Shown: positions 7,078 through 15,378 of the stretch, one piece after another
Layout of the letters: the number at the start of each line of letters is the position of its first letter
How positions within the stretch are numbered: position 1 is the first letter of the stretch
NCBI RefSeq assembly: GCF_018070045.1
Contig: NZ_JAGPYK010000002.1
Location: 124,001-188,000 of the forward strand
Origin: Micromonospora sp. U21
Lineage (GTDB): Bacteria; Actinomycetota; Actinomycetes; Mycobacteriales; Micromonosporaceae
Direction of reading: 5' to 3'
Length of the DNA: 64,000 nucleotides
The notes under the pieces: model-generated
Told to the model about the DNA's origin: nothing
What the model saw: the letters and a program-made list of their open reading frames with translations, nothing else
Database searches by the model: none
Position numbers and translations under genes: made by a program

Positions 7078-8391
7078 GTGAGCACTGATAACAAGGCAGC
7101 CGTGCCAGTATGGACACTCGCTACGGAGGCCGTGAGCGTGCCGGACGTGCTAGGCGATGAGGGCATGACACCGGCCCGGCTCGCAGAACTGAGAACAGTC
7201 CTGGCAACACTTGCAGGTTCCCGCATCGCCACGCTCGAAGCGCATCCGATGTCAACCAAGCGCGATCGTAACGGGGGGATTCCGCTTCATGCAGCCAGTC
7301 CGCTCGCTCAACAGTTGTCGCAACTCGTGGCTCAGACAGCGAAGTCAGCTCCTCCGACGCTGAACGTCGCCGCTGCCGGTGACGTGCTCTATAAAATGGT
7401 GGTACCGGCAAAGTTCGCCGCACAGGTCGGTAAAGGACTTGTCCGGCCCATGGCTGCGAAGGCATCTGCAGGAGGGTTCTACGGCGACCTGGTCAACTCC
7501 ACTGGCATCGTAGCAAAAGCCACGTTTGTGCCCGTTGCTGGCAAGGCCGCTGTTGCAGGTGCTGCAACCGGCTCGGCCACCACGGCTGGTGTGGCCGTGG
7601 CCAGCACCGGAGCCTTGACAGTGGCCGCGCCACTTGTGCTGATGGCCGTCGCGGTCAGCGTCAGCGCCTACGCTGATCATCAACGCCAGAAAGCGATCGA
7701 GCGAATCACCGACCTCCTGGAGCAGTTGCACGAAGACAAACTCGAGAACGAACGCAGCGAGTTGGACGGTTGTCGTGACGCGATCGACAAGGCGACGTCG
7801 GTTCTCCTCGACCAGGGAAGAATCGGCCTGTCGTTAGGACTGGATTCCTCGTCGTACGCGATCAACACGGCGATCGAACGGACCAAGCGTCGGCTCATGA
7901 AGTGGCAAGATGCGCTAGCTGCGCTGCCCGACGGCCCGGTTGAAGTCGGTGCATTGACGAAGTCATTCCCCGGTATCAACGAGGAGGGCGGTGCATTCCG
8001 CGCACACATGGAGCTTGCCCGACTCGCCATTGCTCTCAAACGCCGAGTGCTCGTGCTTCAAGCAGTTGAACACGCTCAACAGCCGGGAACGGACAATCCG
8101 TTCAAGAGCTTCATCGGAAGCTTGCAGGACGACGAGCGTCGCGTCGACGAGTTGGAATCAGGCATCAACTCGATCCTACTTCGATTGTCGACTCTCGAGT
8201 TGAAGCGGCACGGCGGTTTCCGAAGCATCATGTTCACGCAGGGCGAGGTCGACGACCTACTCAAAGCCGCATATCGCCTTCGCGGCTTGGCCGATGGCCT
8301 CAACGTGGGAATCCACCAGGCTGACGTTGCGATTGAGATCGAACGAAGCAGCGACGGATCGCTCGTAGTGTTCCCTGCAGTCGCTGCCTGA
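7078..8391 (+). CDS. Uncharacterised membrane/coiled-coil protein, lower G+C
   Basis: A 437-residue protein with no recognised domain. GTG at 7078 follows GGGGAGGGG at 7063-7071. Residues about 100-165 are Ala/Val/Gly-rich; 166-199 are strongly hydrophobic (ALTVAAPLVLMAVAVSVSAY); then a long charged helical region begins (HQRQKAIERITDLLEQLHED) and runs with heptad-like spacing to about residue 410. The codon use is clearly less G+C-biased than in the neighbours (codons such as GCA, TCA, AAA, CGA are frequent), which points to horizontal transfer. The shape, a hydrophobic hairpin followed by long helices, could suit a membrane-acting effector, but function is unknown. Confidence 0.7.
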   Translation: MSTDNKAAVPVWTLATEAVSVPDVLGDEGMTPARLAELRTVLATLAGSRIATLEAHPMSTKRDRNGGIPLHAASPLAQQLSQLVAQTAKSAPPTLNVAAAGDVLYKMVVPAKFAAQVGKGLVRPMAAKASAGGFYGDLVNSTGIVAKATFVPVAGKAAVAGAATGSATTAGVAVASTGALTVAAPLVLMAVAVSVSAYADHQRQKAIERITDLLEQLHEDKLENERSELDGCRDAIDKATSVLLDQGRIGLSLGLDSSSYAINTAIERTKRRLMKWQDALAALPDGPVEVGALTKSFPGINEEGGAFRAHMELARLAIALKRRVLVLQAVEHAQQPGTDNPFKSFIGSLQDDERRVDELESGINSILLRLSTLELKRHGGFRSIMFTQGEVDDLLKAAYRLRGLADGLNVGIHQADVAIEIERSSDGSLVVFPAVAA

Positions 8392-8527
8392 CCGGACGCC
8401 ACGCGCAAGGCCGTCGGCCGGGCGGTCGGCACCGAGGTCGCCAGGCCGCTCGTCTTCTATGTTGGGGAGCAGCACGTGCGGTGCCGCCGGAGGCATGGCC
8501 CGGCAAGGGCGCGGGTAGGCGGCGGGC

Positions 8528-8731
8528 ATGACTGGATTGGTTGCGCACCTGCACGGTGGGCCACTCGACGGGGTGGATCGGCAACTGCCCGGCGCCACTG
8601 ACGAACTCGTGGAGTTCACCCATGAAAGCCGTGATGGCACCTGGTACGTGGAGTACCGCAGGGTTCGCCGCGACGATGACGGATGGCATTACGAGGCGAC
8701 CGGCGAGATGGAAAAACAGGACGAGGAGTAA
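8528..8731 (+). CDS. Small conserved hypothetical protein
   Basis: A 67-residue acidic protein beginning MTGLVAHLHGGPLDGVDRQL, with TWYVEYRRVRRDDDGWHYE and an acidic end. The HLHGGPLDG start is seen in many short actinobacterial hypotheticals. The start follows GGCGGGC, a weak ribosome site. Function unknown. Confidence 0.5.
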   Translation: MTGLVAHLHGGPLDGVDRQLPGATDELVEFTHESRDGTWYVEYRRVRRDDDGWHYEATGEMEKQDEE

Positions 8732-8882
8732 GCAATAGCCGCCAAAGCGCCACACCCTCCGCCGGGTGGTTGTCGGGGGCCGGCGCGGGTAGACATCAGC
8801 GCCAGCCCAGGCAGTGACCACTGCAATCGTGGTCGCGGCTGCCCATTGTCTGCTGGCCGCCGCGCTTGGGGGTCGCTGACTG

Positions 8883-11156
8883 ATGTGCGACGTGACACCG
8901 TCGTCCGTACCAGGGCGGTTGTCGGGGGAGATCGTGGAGCTGAGGGTCCACGGGGTGGCAGGCACCGGGGCCGGTCAAATGCTCGGTTGCCAGGACGTCC
9001 GTCAGGTGGCCGGCGACCGGCGGGCCGGCTTCTACCGCCCCGGGGCGCAATCCCGGCATACTTCCGGTCCGGGCGGGACCGTGCTGGAGGCGTACCAGTG
9101 GAGCGACCTGCCCTCGGGCACCGCGGGGCGAACGCTGTCCCTGGTCTTTCTCCTGCCGTTCATGCTGAGCAACATGACCTTCTGGATGCGTCCAGCGGGC
9201 GGGGGCTTGCGGTCCGGCGTCACGGCGCTGTGCCGGCTCCTTGCGCTCACCCTGACGCTGCTGTACGCGCTGACGGCAGCCGGGGTCGTCCTCGATCTCC
9301 TGGGATGGACGTGCCTGGGCTCGTCCCGTTGTCTCGCCGGGCGTGGCTGGCTGTCCTGGCTGGCCGGCCGACCGGTCGGTCTGCGCCTGGCGCTGCTGGC
9401 CCTGGTGCCGTTCGCCGCGGTGGCACTGGTGTGGTTGCTCAGCGCACGACAGGTTCGCTCGTACGGGGCCTTCCGGTTGTCGACGGCGGACTCGCAGGAT
9501 GCCCACTTCGCGGCCTTGGACCGGTGGGACGTTTCGCCGACGGCGAAGCGGCTTCGCGCGATCCACGTCGCCGCTGCTTTCGTCACGCTGGACCTCGTGC
9601 TGCTCGCCGCACGCGCCGCCGCCGGGGCGTCCGTGGCGGTGATCGTGCTGTCCGCGCTCACCGGAGCGCTGCTGGCCACGTGTGTTGTGCTGCTCTGCTT
9701 CTCGGGCCTGCTGGAGCCGACCCCGACCGACAGCACCACGGATCGGATGCCGGTGACGCTGCAGGTCGTAGCCGGCGGCCTGACGGTCGCGACGCTCGGG
9801 GCCGTCGCCATGGGGCCGGTCCGCTGGCCGCGGTCGAACGGGCTGCCCAGGTACGACGCCATCGTCGCCATCGTCTTCGTCGCTCAGACGGCGCTGCTCG
9901 TCGCGCTCGCCGTACTGGTGCTGTGGCGTCCTGACGGCCGGGATCGCCGGCCGGCGCTGCTGCACGGGTTGGGCGCCGTCATCGTCGCCACAGTCGCGGC
10001 GGGCCTGGCCGGGGCCCTTTCCGGCGAGTTGGTCTACCGGACGGCGTCCCTGCTCAGCGGGCCGACGTTCGTGCTGCGGCCCAGCGACCCGGCGGTGCCA
10101 GCGCCGGCGTACCGGTGGGCGATCCTGGCCTTCTTCCTGACCACGATCGCCGGCGCGGCGACGTGGGTCATCATCATCCTGTCGGCTCGCGCGGACCGTC
10201 GGCGGACCGCGGCGGCCATCGTGACCCGGGACTACCCAGCTCCTCCTCCGGAAGCGACCACTCAGGTGCAACGAGTGAGGAAAGCGGTGAGCCGGGCTTC
10301 CCTCACCGAGCAGTTGGGCACACTTGGCATCGCCTACGCGTGCCTGACCGTGATCGGGCTCGCGGCCGGCGTGCTGGCTCTTGTGGGCTTGGAGCCCGGC
10401 CCGCTGGTGCAGAACCGCCTCGGCGTGTCGAGTGGGGCGGTGAGCGTGGTGATGGCCATCGGCAGCTACATGATTCTCGCGGTCGTCGGCGGGCTCCTGG
10501 TCGGCGCGCTGTTCCCGAACGAGACGGCGGGATTTCGCCGCTACGGCGGAGTGCTGTGGGACATCGGCACCTTCTGGCCCCACGCGGCCCACCCGTTCGC
10601 GCCGCCCTGCTATACCGACCGGGCGGTCCCCGAGCTGACGGATCGGATCTGCCGGCTGGCGCGGCGCTACGACGGTGTGGTGCTCAGCGGACACAGCCAC
10701 GGGTCCGTCATTCTGGCCGCAACCGTGCTGCGACTGCCCCCAGAGGTGCGGCGACGAGTCGCGCTGCTCACCTACGCCTCCCCCCTCAAACGGCTCTACG
10801 CCCAGCTCCACCCCGCGTACTTCGGCGATCCCGTGCTGCACGAGGTCGGCGACCGGATCGGGTGGCGCTGGCTGAACCTGTGGAGCGACACCGACCCCAT
10901 CGGTGGCTGGATCTTCTCCGGGCATCGGCCCGGGGATTCTCCCCTGCGCCCTTCGCCCGCCGCGTTGGTGGATCGCCGCCTACGCGACCCCGAAAACGTG
11001 CTGCCTCAGCCAGGGGAGAGCGCCCCGCCACAGGTGAAGGGGCACATGCCAAATGAATCGGACGATCGGTACGCGGCGGCAGTCCGTGAGTTGGCAGACC
11101 AGCTGCGAGCAGATCTGGAGGAGCGGAGTAGCTGGCCGGACCGTCGGGCAGCGTGA
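8883..11156 (+). CDS. Polytopic membrane protein with split alpha/beta-hydrolase signature
   Basis: A 757-residue protein. Near the N-terminus, ELRVHGVAGTG (His23-Gly24) resembles the oxyanion-hole HG motif of alpha/beta hydrolases. Then come about nine or more hydrophobic helices between roughly residues 85 and 555 (first LSLVFLLPFMLSNMTFWM). The nucleophile elbow GHSHGS follows, with Ser605, preceded by VLWDIGTFWPHAAHPFAPPC and followed by YASPLKRLYAQLHPAYFG and LNLWSDTDPIGG. A lipase- or esterase-like activity at the membrane is plausible but unproven. It has a paralogue at 45597-47819. It stands alone, reading toward cluster A, ahead of a convergent gene. Confidence 0.8.
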   Translation: MCDVTPSSVPGRLSGEIVELRVHGVAGTGAGQMLGCQDVRQVAGDRRAGFYRPGAQSRHTSGPGGTVLEAYQWSDLPSGTAGRTLSLVFLLPFMLSNMTFWMRPAGGGLRSGVTALCRLLALTLTLLYALTAAGVVLDLLGWTCLGSSRCLAGRGWLSWLAGRPVGLRLALLALVPFAAVALVWLLSARQVRSYGAFRLSTADSQDAHFAALDRWDVSPTAKRLRAIHVAAAFVTLDLVLLAARAAAGASVAVIVLSALTGALLATCVVLLCFSGLLEPTPTDSTTDRMPVTLQVVAGGLTVATLGAVAMGPVRWPRSNGLPRYDAIVAIVFVAQTALLVALAVLVLWRPDGRDRRPALLHGLGAVIVATVAAGLAGALSGELVYRTASLLSGPTFVLRPSDPAVPAPAYRWAILAFFLTTIAGAATWVIIILSARADRRRTAAAIVTRDYPAPPPEATTQVQRVRKAVSRASLTEQLGTLGIAYACLTVIGLAAGVLALVGLEPGPLVQNRLGVSSGAVSVVMAIGSYMILAVVGGLLVGALFPNETAGFRRYGGVLWDIGTFWPHAAHPFAPPCYTDRAVPELTDRICRLARRYDGVVLSGHSHGSVILAATVLRLPPEVRRRVALLTYASPLKRLYAQLHPAYFGDPVLHEVGDRIGWRWLNLWSDTDPIGGWIFSGHRPGDSPLRPSPAALVDRRLRDPENVLPQPGESAPPQVKGHMPNESDDRYAAAVRELADQLRADLEERSSWPDRRAA

Positions 11157-11265
11157 CGGCGTGGCGAGGGGTCCACCAAGAACTATCCATTCCAGCGCAA
11201 GGACCGGCGTGACTACGCGACGAGGGCGTGGCGGGCGGGCGAGGTGCTGTGCGCGGTCTGCAGCG

Positions 11266-12108
11266 TCACGAAGGGGGTGTATCCGGGGCTGGGCGGGTCT
11301 GCTGGGGTGGGATGAAGGGGGAGGGGATCGGGTCGGCGGGGTGTTTGGAGCGGTGGTGGAGGAGTTCCTTGATCCACCGTGCGGCGTCCCTCTGCGCGGT
11401 GAGCATGTGGTCGCGGGCGTCGGCGAAGTCTTGGTCGCCGGTCACGGTGGCGTGTTGGGCCAGGATCTCCGCCCAGCGGCGGCTCAGCTCCTCGGCGTAC
11501 CGGGCTCGCCGAAGCTGCTCGTCGAACTGGTACTCGAGCTTGACCAGCCGGTCGATGTGCGGCTGGAGCGCTGGCATGATCCGCTCGTCGAGCCGGACTG
11601 AGGCGTCGGGCTGGCAGGTGATGACGACCTCGCCCCGCTCGTAGCGCCAGATGGGGTCGTCGGCGAGCGCCCGCTGCAACGCCACTTCCAGGTCGCCTGC
11701 CCGGTTCGGCGGTAGGTCTCGAGCGGCGTCGGCGGCGAGCCGGGTCAGCCGCTGGATCGCGTTCGGCTGGAAGTACCGCACGTACCAGCTCAGCACCTCG
11801 GACCGCAGGCTCGCCTGAGACGACCAGGCGAACGTGGCGCGGATGTAGAAGGAGTACACGTACCCCCGGGCGGGAACCGCGATCAGCCGCGGCACGTGGC
11901 GCTGCTCGACGAGCGGGCCGGATGGCGATGGTGCGGCGCCGGCCCCGACGGGCGCCTCATCCTGCAGCGCGGCGACCAGTCGGTCCCAGGTCCGCGTCCA
12001 CCAGCGCCAACCGCGGACGCTCGCGTCCCGGGTGACGCTCAGCCCGCGGGTACCCCACTGTCGCCACCGATCCGCGGTCTTCGGCGTCCCGTCGGGGGCG
12101 TCCGTCAT
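11266..12108 (-). CDS. Uncharacterised helical protein
   Basis: A 280-residue protein read from ATG at 12108 with GGAGGGG upstream. The middle (about residues 73-235) is a mixed region: RLIAVPARGYVYSFYIRATF, then a helical part with RYEELSRRWAEIL-like repeats, giving moderate coiled-coil character. The ends are Pro-rich and probably disordered. The pattern of a beta region followed by a long helix faintly recalls SPFH/prohibitin-type proteins, but this is not secure. It is convergent with the 8.9-kb hydrolase and divergent from cluster A, with which it shares the upstream region. Confidence 0.6.
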   Translation of the reverse strand: MTDAPDGTPKTADRWRQWGTRGLSVTRDASVRGWRWWTRTWDRLVAALQDEAPVGAGAAPSPSGPLVEQRHVPRLIAVPARGYVYSFYIRATFAWSSQASLRSEVLSWYVRYFQPNAIQRLTRLAADAARDLPPNRAGDLEVALQRALADDPIWRYERGEVVITCQPDASVRLDERIMPALQPHIDRLVKLEYQFDEQLRRARYAEELSRRWAEILAQHATVTGDQDFADARDHMLTAQRDAARWIKELLHHRSKHPADPIPSPFIPPQQTRPAPDTPPS

Positions 12109-12446
12109 GGCACCCCTCCATGGTCACGGATCCGCATGCCACGCTAACAACCGGTGACCGATCCGCTCGCCGCCACGCCGACGCGAGCGGCAAGCGGCAG
12201 AGCTGGGGCGCCGGCCACCACGATGAGCGTGATGACTCTGCGGTATCAAAATGACTCTGAGGTATCGCGCTCGCGAGAGAACATTCCGTCCGGCGCCGGG
12301 CCGTCCCCGGTGCTCAGTTCCCGACAGTCCGGGCCGCTTCCGGTCGCGGTGACGGTGGCGGTGACGGTTGCGTGACGGGCCCTTCGCGATCCTCGTGCCG
12401 AGCCGGGCACTGTGCACCCGGCGCGGGCAGCGGGGAGGCCGGTGCA
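12109..12446. other. Intergenic region upstream of cluster A
   Basis: This 338-bp divergent spacer should hold the promoter of cluster A and of the minus-strand gene. It contains the direct repeat at 12232-12266, a short GC palindromic patch (TCGCGCTCGCGA, 12265-12276), and a run of GGTGACGG/GGTGGCGG-like units at about 12345-12370. No clear sigma-A promoter is seen. GGGGAGG at about 12432 precedes the first gene of the cluster. Confidence 0.5.
12232..12266. repeat. Direct repeat upstream of cluster A
   Basis: ATGACTCTGCGGTATC (12232-12247) and ATGACTCTGAGGTATC (12251-12266) differ at one base and start 19 bp apart, about two helical turns. This could be an activator or repressor site for cluster A. 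It could also be a remnant of an IS21-type end, which carry such repeats. Confidence 0.55.
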
Positions 12447-13388
12447 ATGGACTTCGTCGACGGAGTGCTGGTGCGGTTGGCCGATCCGGGCACCCGCGCC
12501 GCGGTCTTCGACGACGCGTCGCTGGCACACCTGGTGGAGGCCGCGTACGACACCGAGGCGATGCCGGTCGCGCCTCCGTACGCGGCGGTCTTCGACGAGC
12601 TGACCCTCGGCTTCGCCGCCGCCCCGGTCACCCTGGCCGAGGGGGAGTGGCTGGGCTCCGGCGGCACCACCCGCACCGAGCTGCGGGTACGCCTGCACGG
12701 CCTCGGCGGTTCGGCGCTGCGCATCGACGCGCTCTGGCGGGGCAGCCTGGTGGTGCGCACCAGCGCGGCCCGGGACCGGGTCGAGGATCTCGACGTCGCG
12801 GTGCCCGCCTTCGACGTCGACCCGCAGATCATCGCCGACCTGGGCGCGCTGCCGGCCGACCCGGCCCAGTTGGAGACCGAGCGCCGGACGCGGCTGGTGA
12901 CCCGGCTGCGGGCCGGGCTGCACCAGCCGGCCGCGTTCACCGACGCGCACCTGGACCGGCTGCTCGCCGGCGTGGGTGCTGCCAACGCCGGTGACCTGGT
13001 GGCGCGGATGCGCGGTCAGGCTGCCGGCGCCACCGTCAAGCTGCGCTACGCGGCCCCGCCGGCCGCCCCACCCACCCCGCGCCCGCTGCCGTTCGCCGCC
13101 GCCGTGCTGGTCCGCGACCGGGGCTTCTCCCTGGCCGACCTGCTCGTCGAGACCCGCCTGGTCCGGGCCCGCGCCGAGGAGCTGGGGCTGGACGTGCCCG
13201 CGCCGGACGACGTCCGGCGGCGGCACCGGGTCGTCGCCGTCTGGGTGGTCCCCATCGAGACGTTCAACGACGACGGCTGGCCCGGCGGCGGCAGCGGCAC
13301 CGACGCACAACGGAGGGCCGCCCGGTTCGCTCGGGCCGGCCAGTGGCTCGCCCGCAGTGGCATCGGACTGGCCGCAGTGAACACCTGA
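12447..13388 (+). CDS. Cluster A first gene, uncharacterised
   Basis: A 313-residue protein from ATG 12447 (GGGGAGG about 10 nt upstream). No known domain is recognised. It reads as alternating beta strands and helices: MDFVDGVLVRLADPGTRAAV, LGFAAAPVTLAEGEWLGSGG, then a basic helix LETERRTRLVTRLRAGL, and a C-terminal part with VAVWVVPIETFNDDGWPGG. It lies 76 bp upstream of the sheath gene in the same direction, where neck, connector or tail-terminator proteins are often encoded in tail operons. A structural or capping role is an inference from position only. Confidence 0.6.
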   Translation: MDFVDGVLVRLADPGTRAAVFDDASLAHLVEAAYDTEAMPVAPPYAAVFDELTLGFAAAPVTLAEGEWLGSGGTTRTELRVRLHGLGGSALRIDALWRGSLVVRTSAARDRVEDLDVAVPAFDVDPQIIADLGALPADPAQLETERRTRLVTRLRAGLHQPAAFTDAHLDRLLAGVGAANAGDLVARMRGQAAGATVKLRYAAPPAAPPTPRPLPFAAAVLVRDRGFSLADLLVETRLVRARAEELGLDVPAPDDVRRRHRVVAVWVVPIETFNDDGWPGGGSGTDAQRRAARFARAGQWLARSGIGLAAVNT

Positions 13389-13464
13389 GGCTCCCGGCCG
13401 CTGCCACCCACAGCGGCCGGGAGCCGCCTACCGACCGCAGCAGCAACTCCGTCCGGGAGGACCC

Positions 13465-14634
13465 GTGGCACCGACAGCAGCATTCCCGTTCATCGAGGTC
13501 CGGATCGTGCCGCCACCGGCGCCACTGGCCCAGCGCTCGCCGGGCGTCATCGCCGTGGTCGGCAAGACCCCGGCCACCGCCGACGGCGGCTCGGCGCCGG
13601 CGAACACCCCGGTCCGGATCGAGACCCTCGACGACGCGGTCACCAACTTCGCCCGCCGGCAGGCCGGCAACGTGGTCCGCAACGCCCTCTACAACTCGCT
13701 GGAGCTGGCGTTCCTCCAGGACCCGCGCCCGGCCAAGGTGTACGGGGTCAAGGTCGCCGGGGACGACTACGCCGCCGCGCTCAGCGGCCTGGAGGCCGCA
13801 GACGACGTGACCATGGTGTCGCTGGCCAACGAGTCGACCGTCGGCAACCCCGCCGGGGCGGGCGCGCCGACCGGGCTGCATGCGCTCAAGGCGCACGTGG
13901 AGACGATGTCGGCGGCTGGCCAGCGGCGGATCGGCTTCGCCATGGTCAACCCGGCCACCGAGAAGAGTCCCACCTACGTCGCCGACATCACCACCGCGGC
14001 GAACCCGCTCAAGAGCAGCACCAGCCGGATGGTGATGATCGCGGCCCGGGGCGCGGACGGCGATGCCGCCACCGCCGCGATGGCCGCCGTGGCCGGGCTG
14101 CCGGTGCACCACAGCATCGTGCTGAAGAAGATCCGCGGGGTGGCCATGCCGGTGGCCAAGCAGTACAGCCCGGCCGAGATCAAGGGCCTGTCCGAGGCCA
14201 ACCTCACCCCGATCATCGACCCGAGCCTGATCACCGGGGAGAGCCTGCACTTCGCCGACGGGCGGCTCTTCACCTCCGACGCGAGCCTGCTGCACATGGA
14301 CCTGCTGCGCACCCTCGACCAGATCGAGTTCATGCTCCGCGCCGGCCTGATCGGTCTGATCGGCGACGCGCGGATCACCAAGCCGGGCATGACCCTGCTG
14401 AAGACCCAGGTGGACGGCATCCTCGGCCCGCTCAAGCGGCAGGCGGTGATCGACGACTACCGGATCGAGATCCCGGTGCTGGACATCCTCACCATCCCGG
14501 AGGTCGCCCGCACCGCCACCGACACCTCGATCGTCACCACCGCCCGGGCCGACCGCACCGTCGACCTGGTCGTCACCGTCACGTACGGCCCGGCCGTGAG
14601 CCGCCTGCTGGTCACGCTCGTGGCCAAGTTCTGA
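13465..14634 (+). CDS. Contractile tail sheath protein (cluster A)
   Basis: A 389-residue protein from GTG with GGAGG upstream. It reads as a phage tail sheath: SPGVIAVVGKTPATADGGSA near the N-terminus, a Rossmann-like middle (VSLANESTVG, RRIGFAMVNPATE, RMVMIAARGADGD), and a C-terminal domain with IGDARITKPGMTLLKTQVDG, DDYRIEIPVLDIL and the strand pattern RTVDLVVTVTYGPAVSRLLV. The last part would be the linker strand that meshes adjacent subunits. The sheath contracts around the tube and drives it out. It is quite unlike the cluster B sheath at 59484-60755, which argues for separate origins. Confidence 0.85.
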   Translation: MAPTAAFPFIEVRIVPPPAPLAQRSPGVIAVVGKTPATADGGSAPANTPVRIETLDDAVTNFARRQAGNVVRNALYNSLELAFLQDPRPAKVYGVKVAGDDYAAALSGLEAADDVTMVSLANESTVGNPAGAGAPTGLHALKAHVETMSAAGQRRIGFAMVNPATEKSPTYVADITTAANPLKSSTSRMVMIAARGADGDAATAAMAAVAGLPVHHSIVLKKIRGVAMPVAKQYSPAEIKGLSEANLTPIIDPSLITGESLHFADGRLFTSDASLLHMDLLRTLDQIEFMLRAGLIGLIGDARITKPGMTLLKTQVDGILGPLKRQAVIDDYRIEIPVLDILTIPEVARTATDTSIVTTARADRTVDLVVTVTYGPAVSRLLVTLVAKF

Positions 14635-14650
14635 CCGGAGGAACCAGACC

Positions 14651-15079
14651 ATGGAGTGGAAGACCCGCCTCGCGGTGCAGTACACCAAGGGCACCGAGAC
14701 GGTGCTGATCAGCCCGATCGACTCGTTCAGCCCGTCCTTCTCGCTCAACGTCGAGCCGCTGCACTCGTGCGAGGTGACGCACATGGGCGCGATCCACGCT
14801 CCGGTGTCGATGAACTTCACGATGACCGTCAAGGCCATCGGGGACGTCGCCGGCCGGCTCACCAAGCTGGCGCTCGACGGCGACCTCTTCGACATCACCC
14901 TGCTGGAGCACACCGGCGACGACTGGGCGTTCTCCTCCTTCGTGCTGCAGGACTGCCTGATCACCAGCGCGACGCCGACCACCGCCACCATCTCCGGCGC
15001 CCCGGCGGCGACCTTCAGCGGTTTCAGCCTGGCCGCCACCGTCGACCCGAAGACCGGCGACCAGTCCGTGCTGCCCTGA
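14651..15079 (+). CDS. Tail tube protein (cluster A)
   Basis: A 142-residue beta-rich protein, 16 bp after the sheath and preceded by GGAGGA. Size, position and strand pattern fit a Myoviridae-type tail tube subunit: RLAVQYTKGTETVLISPIDS, VSMNFTMTVKAIGDVAGRLT, and ATISGAPAATFSGFSLAATV. In such systems this subunit stacks in hexameric rings inside the sheath. There is no sequence similarity by eye to the gp19-like tube protein of cluster B. The assignment rests mostly on order and size, since tube proteins diverge strongly. Confidence 0.7.
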   Translation: MEWKTRLAVQYTKGTETVLISPIDSFSPSFSLNVEPLHSCEVTHMGAIHAPVSMNFTMTVKAIGDVAGRLTKLALDGDLFDITLLEHTGDDWAFSSFVLQDCLITSATPTTATISGAPAATFSGFSLAATVDPKTGDQSVLP

Positions 15080-15121
15080 CCCGCCAACGACAGCCCGCCG
15101 ACGACGAACCGGAGGTAGCAG

Positions 15122-15376
15122 ATGGCGACCGGAGCTGGCCGTGCCGCCCGGGTCACCCGTACCGGGCTCGCCCTGGTGCACGCGGGCGAACTGGTGCTGC
15201 CGGCGGCCGGCAGCGAGGCGGAGGCCGAGCAGGTGGCCGAGGACGACCGCGCGGTCATCGCGTACCACTTCCCGGTGGAGATCGAGGTGGTCGCCGCCGG
15301 CGGCGCGGTCGACGCCGACGCGCTCGCGGACCTCGCGCTGGCCCGGCTCGCCGAGCACCTGGACGGGCGGTCCTGA
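15122..15376 (+). CDS. Small tape-measure-tail-like protein
   Basis: An 84-residue protein with a good ribosome site (CGGAGG). The segment TGLALVHAGELVLPAAGSEA resembles the 'HAGE-V-lP' region near the C-terminus of phage tape-measure proteins. It is followed by YHFPVEIEVVAAGGAVDADA and an amphipathic helix ending LARLAEHLDGRS. It could be the residual end of a split tape-measure gene or an assembly protein. The next gene starts 2 nt after its stop, so coupling is tight. Confidence 0.6.
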   Translation: MATGAGRAARVTRTGLALVHAGELVLPAAGSEAEAEQVAEDDRAVIAYHFPVEIEVVAAGGAVDADALADLALARLAEHLDGRS

Positions 15377-15378
15377 CA

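Noticed and set aside
8796..10925. Open frame of 709 codons on the minus strand
   Set aside because: Antisense to the membrane hydrolase; low-complexity Arg/Gly/Gln/Asp composition.
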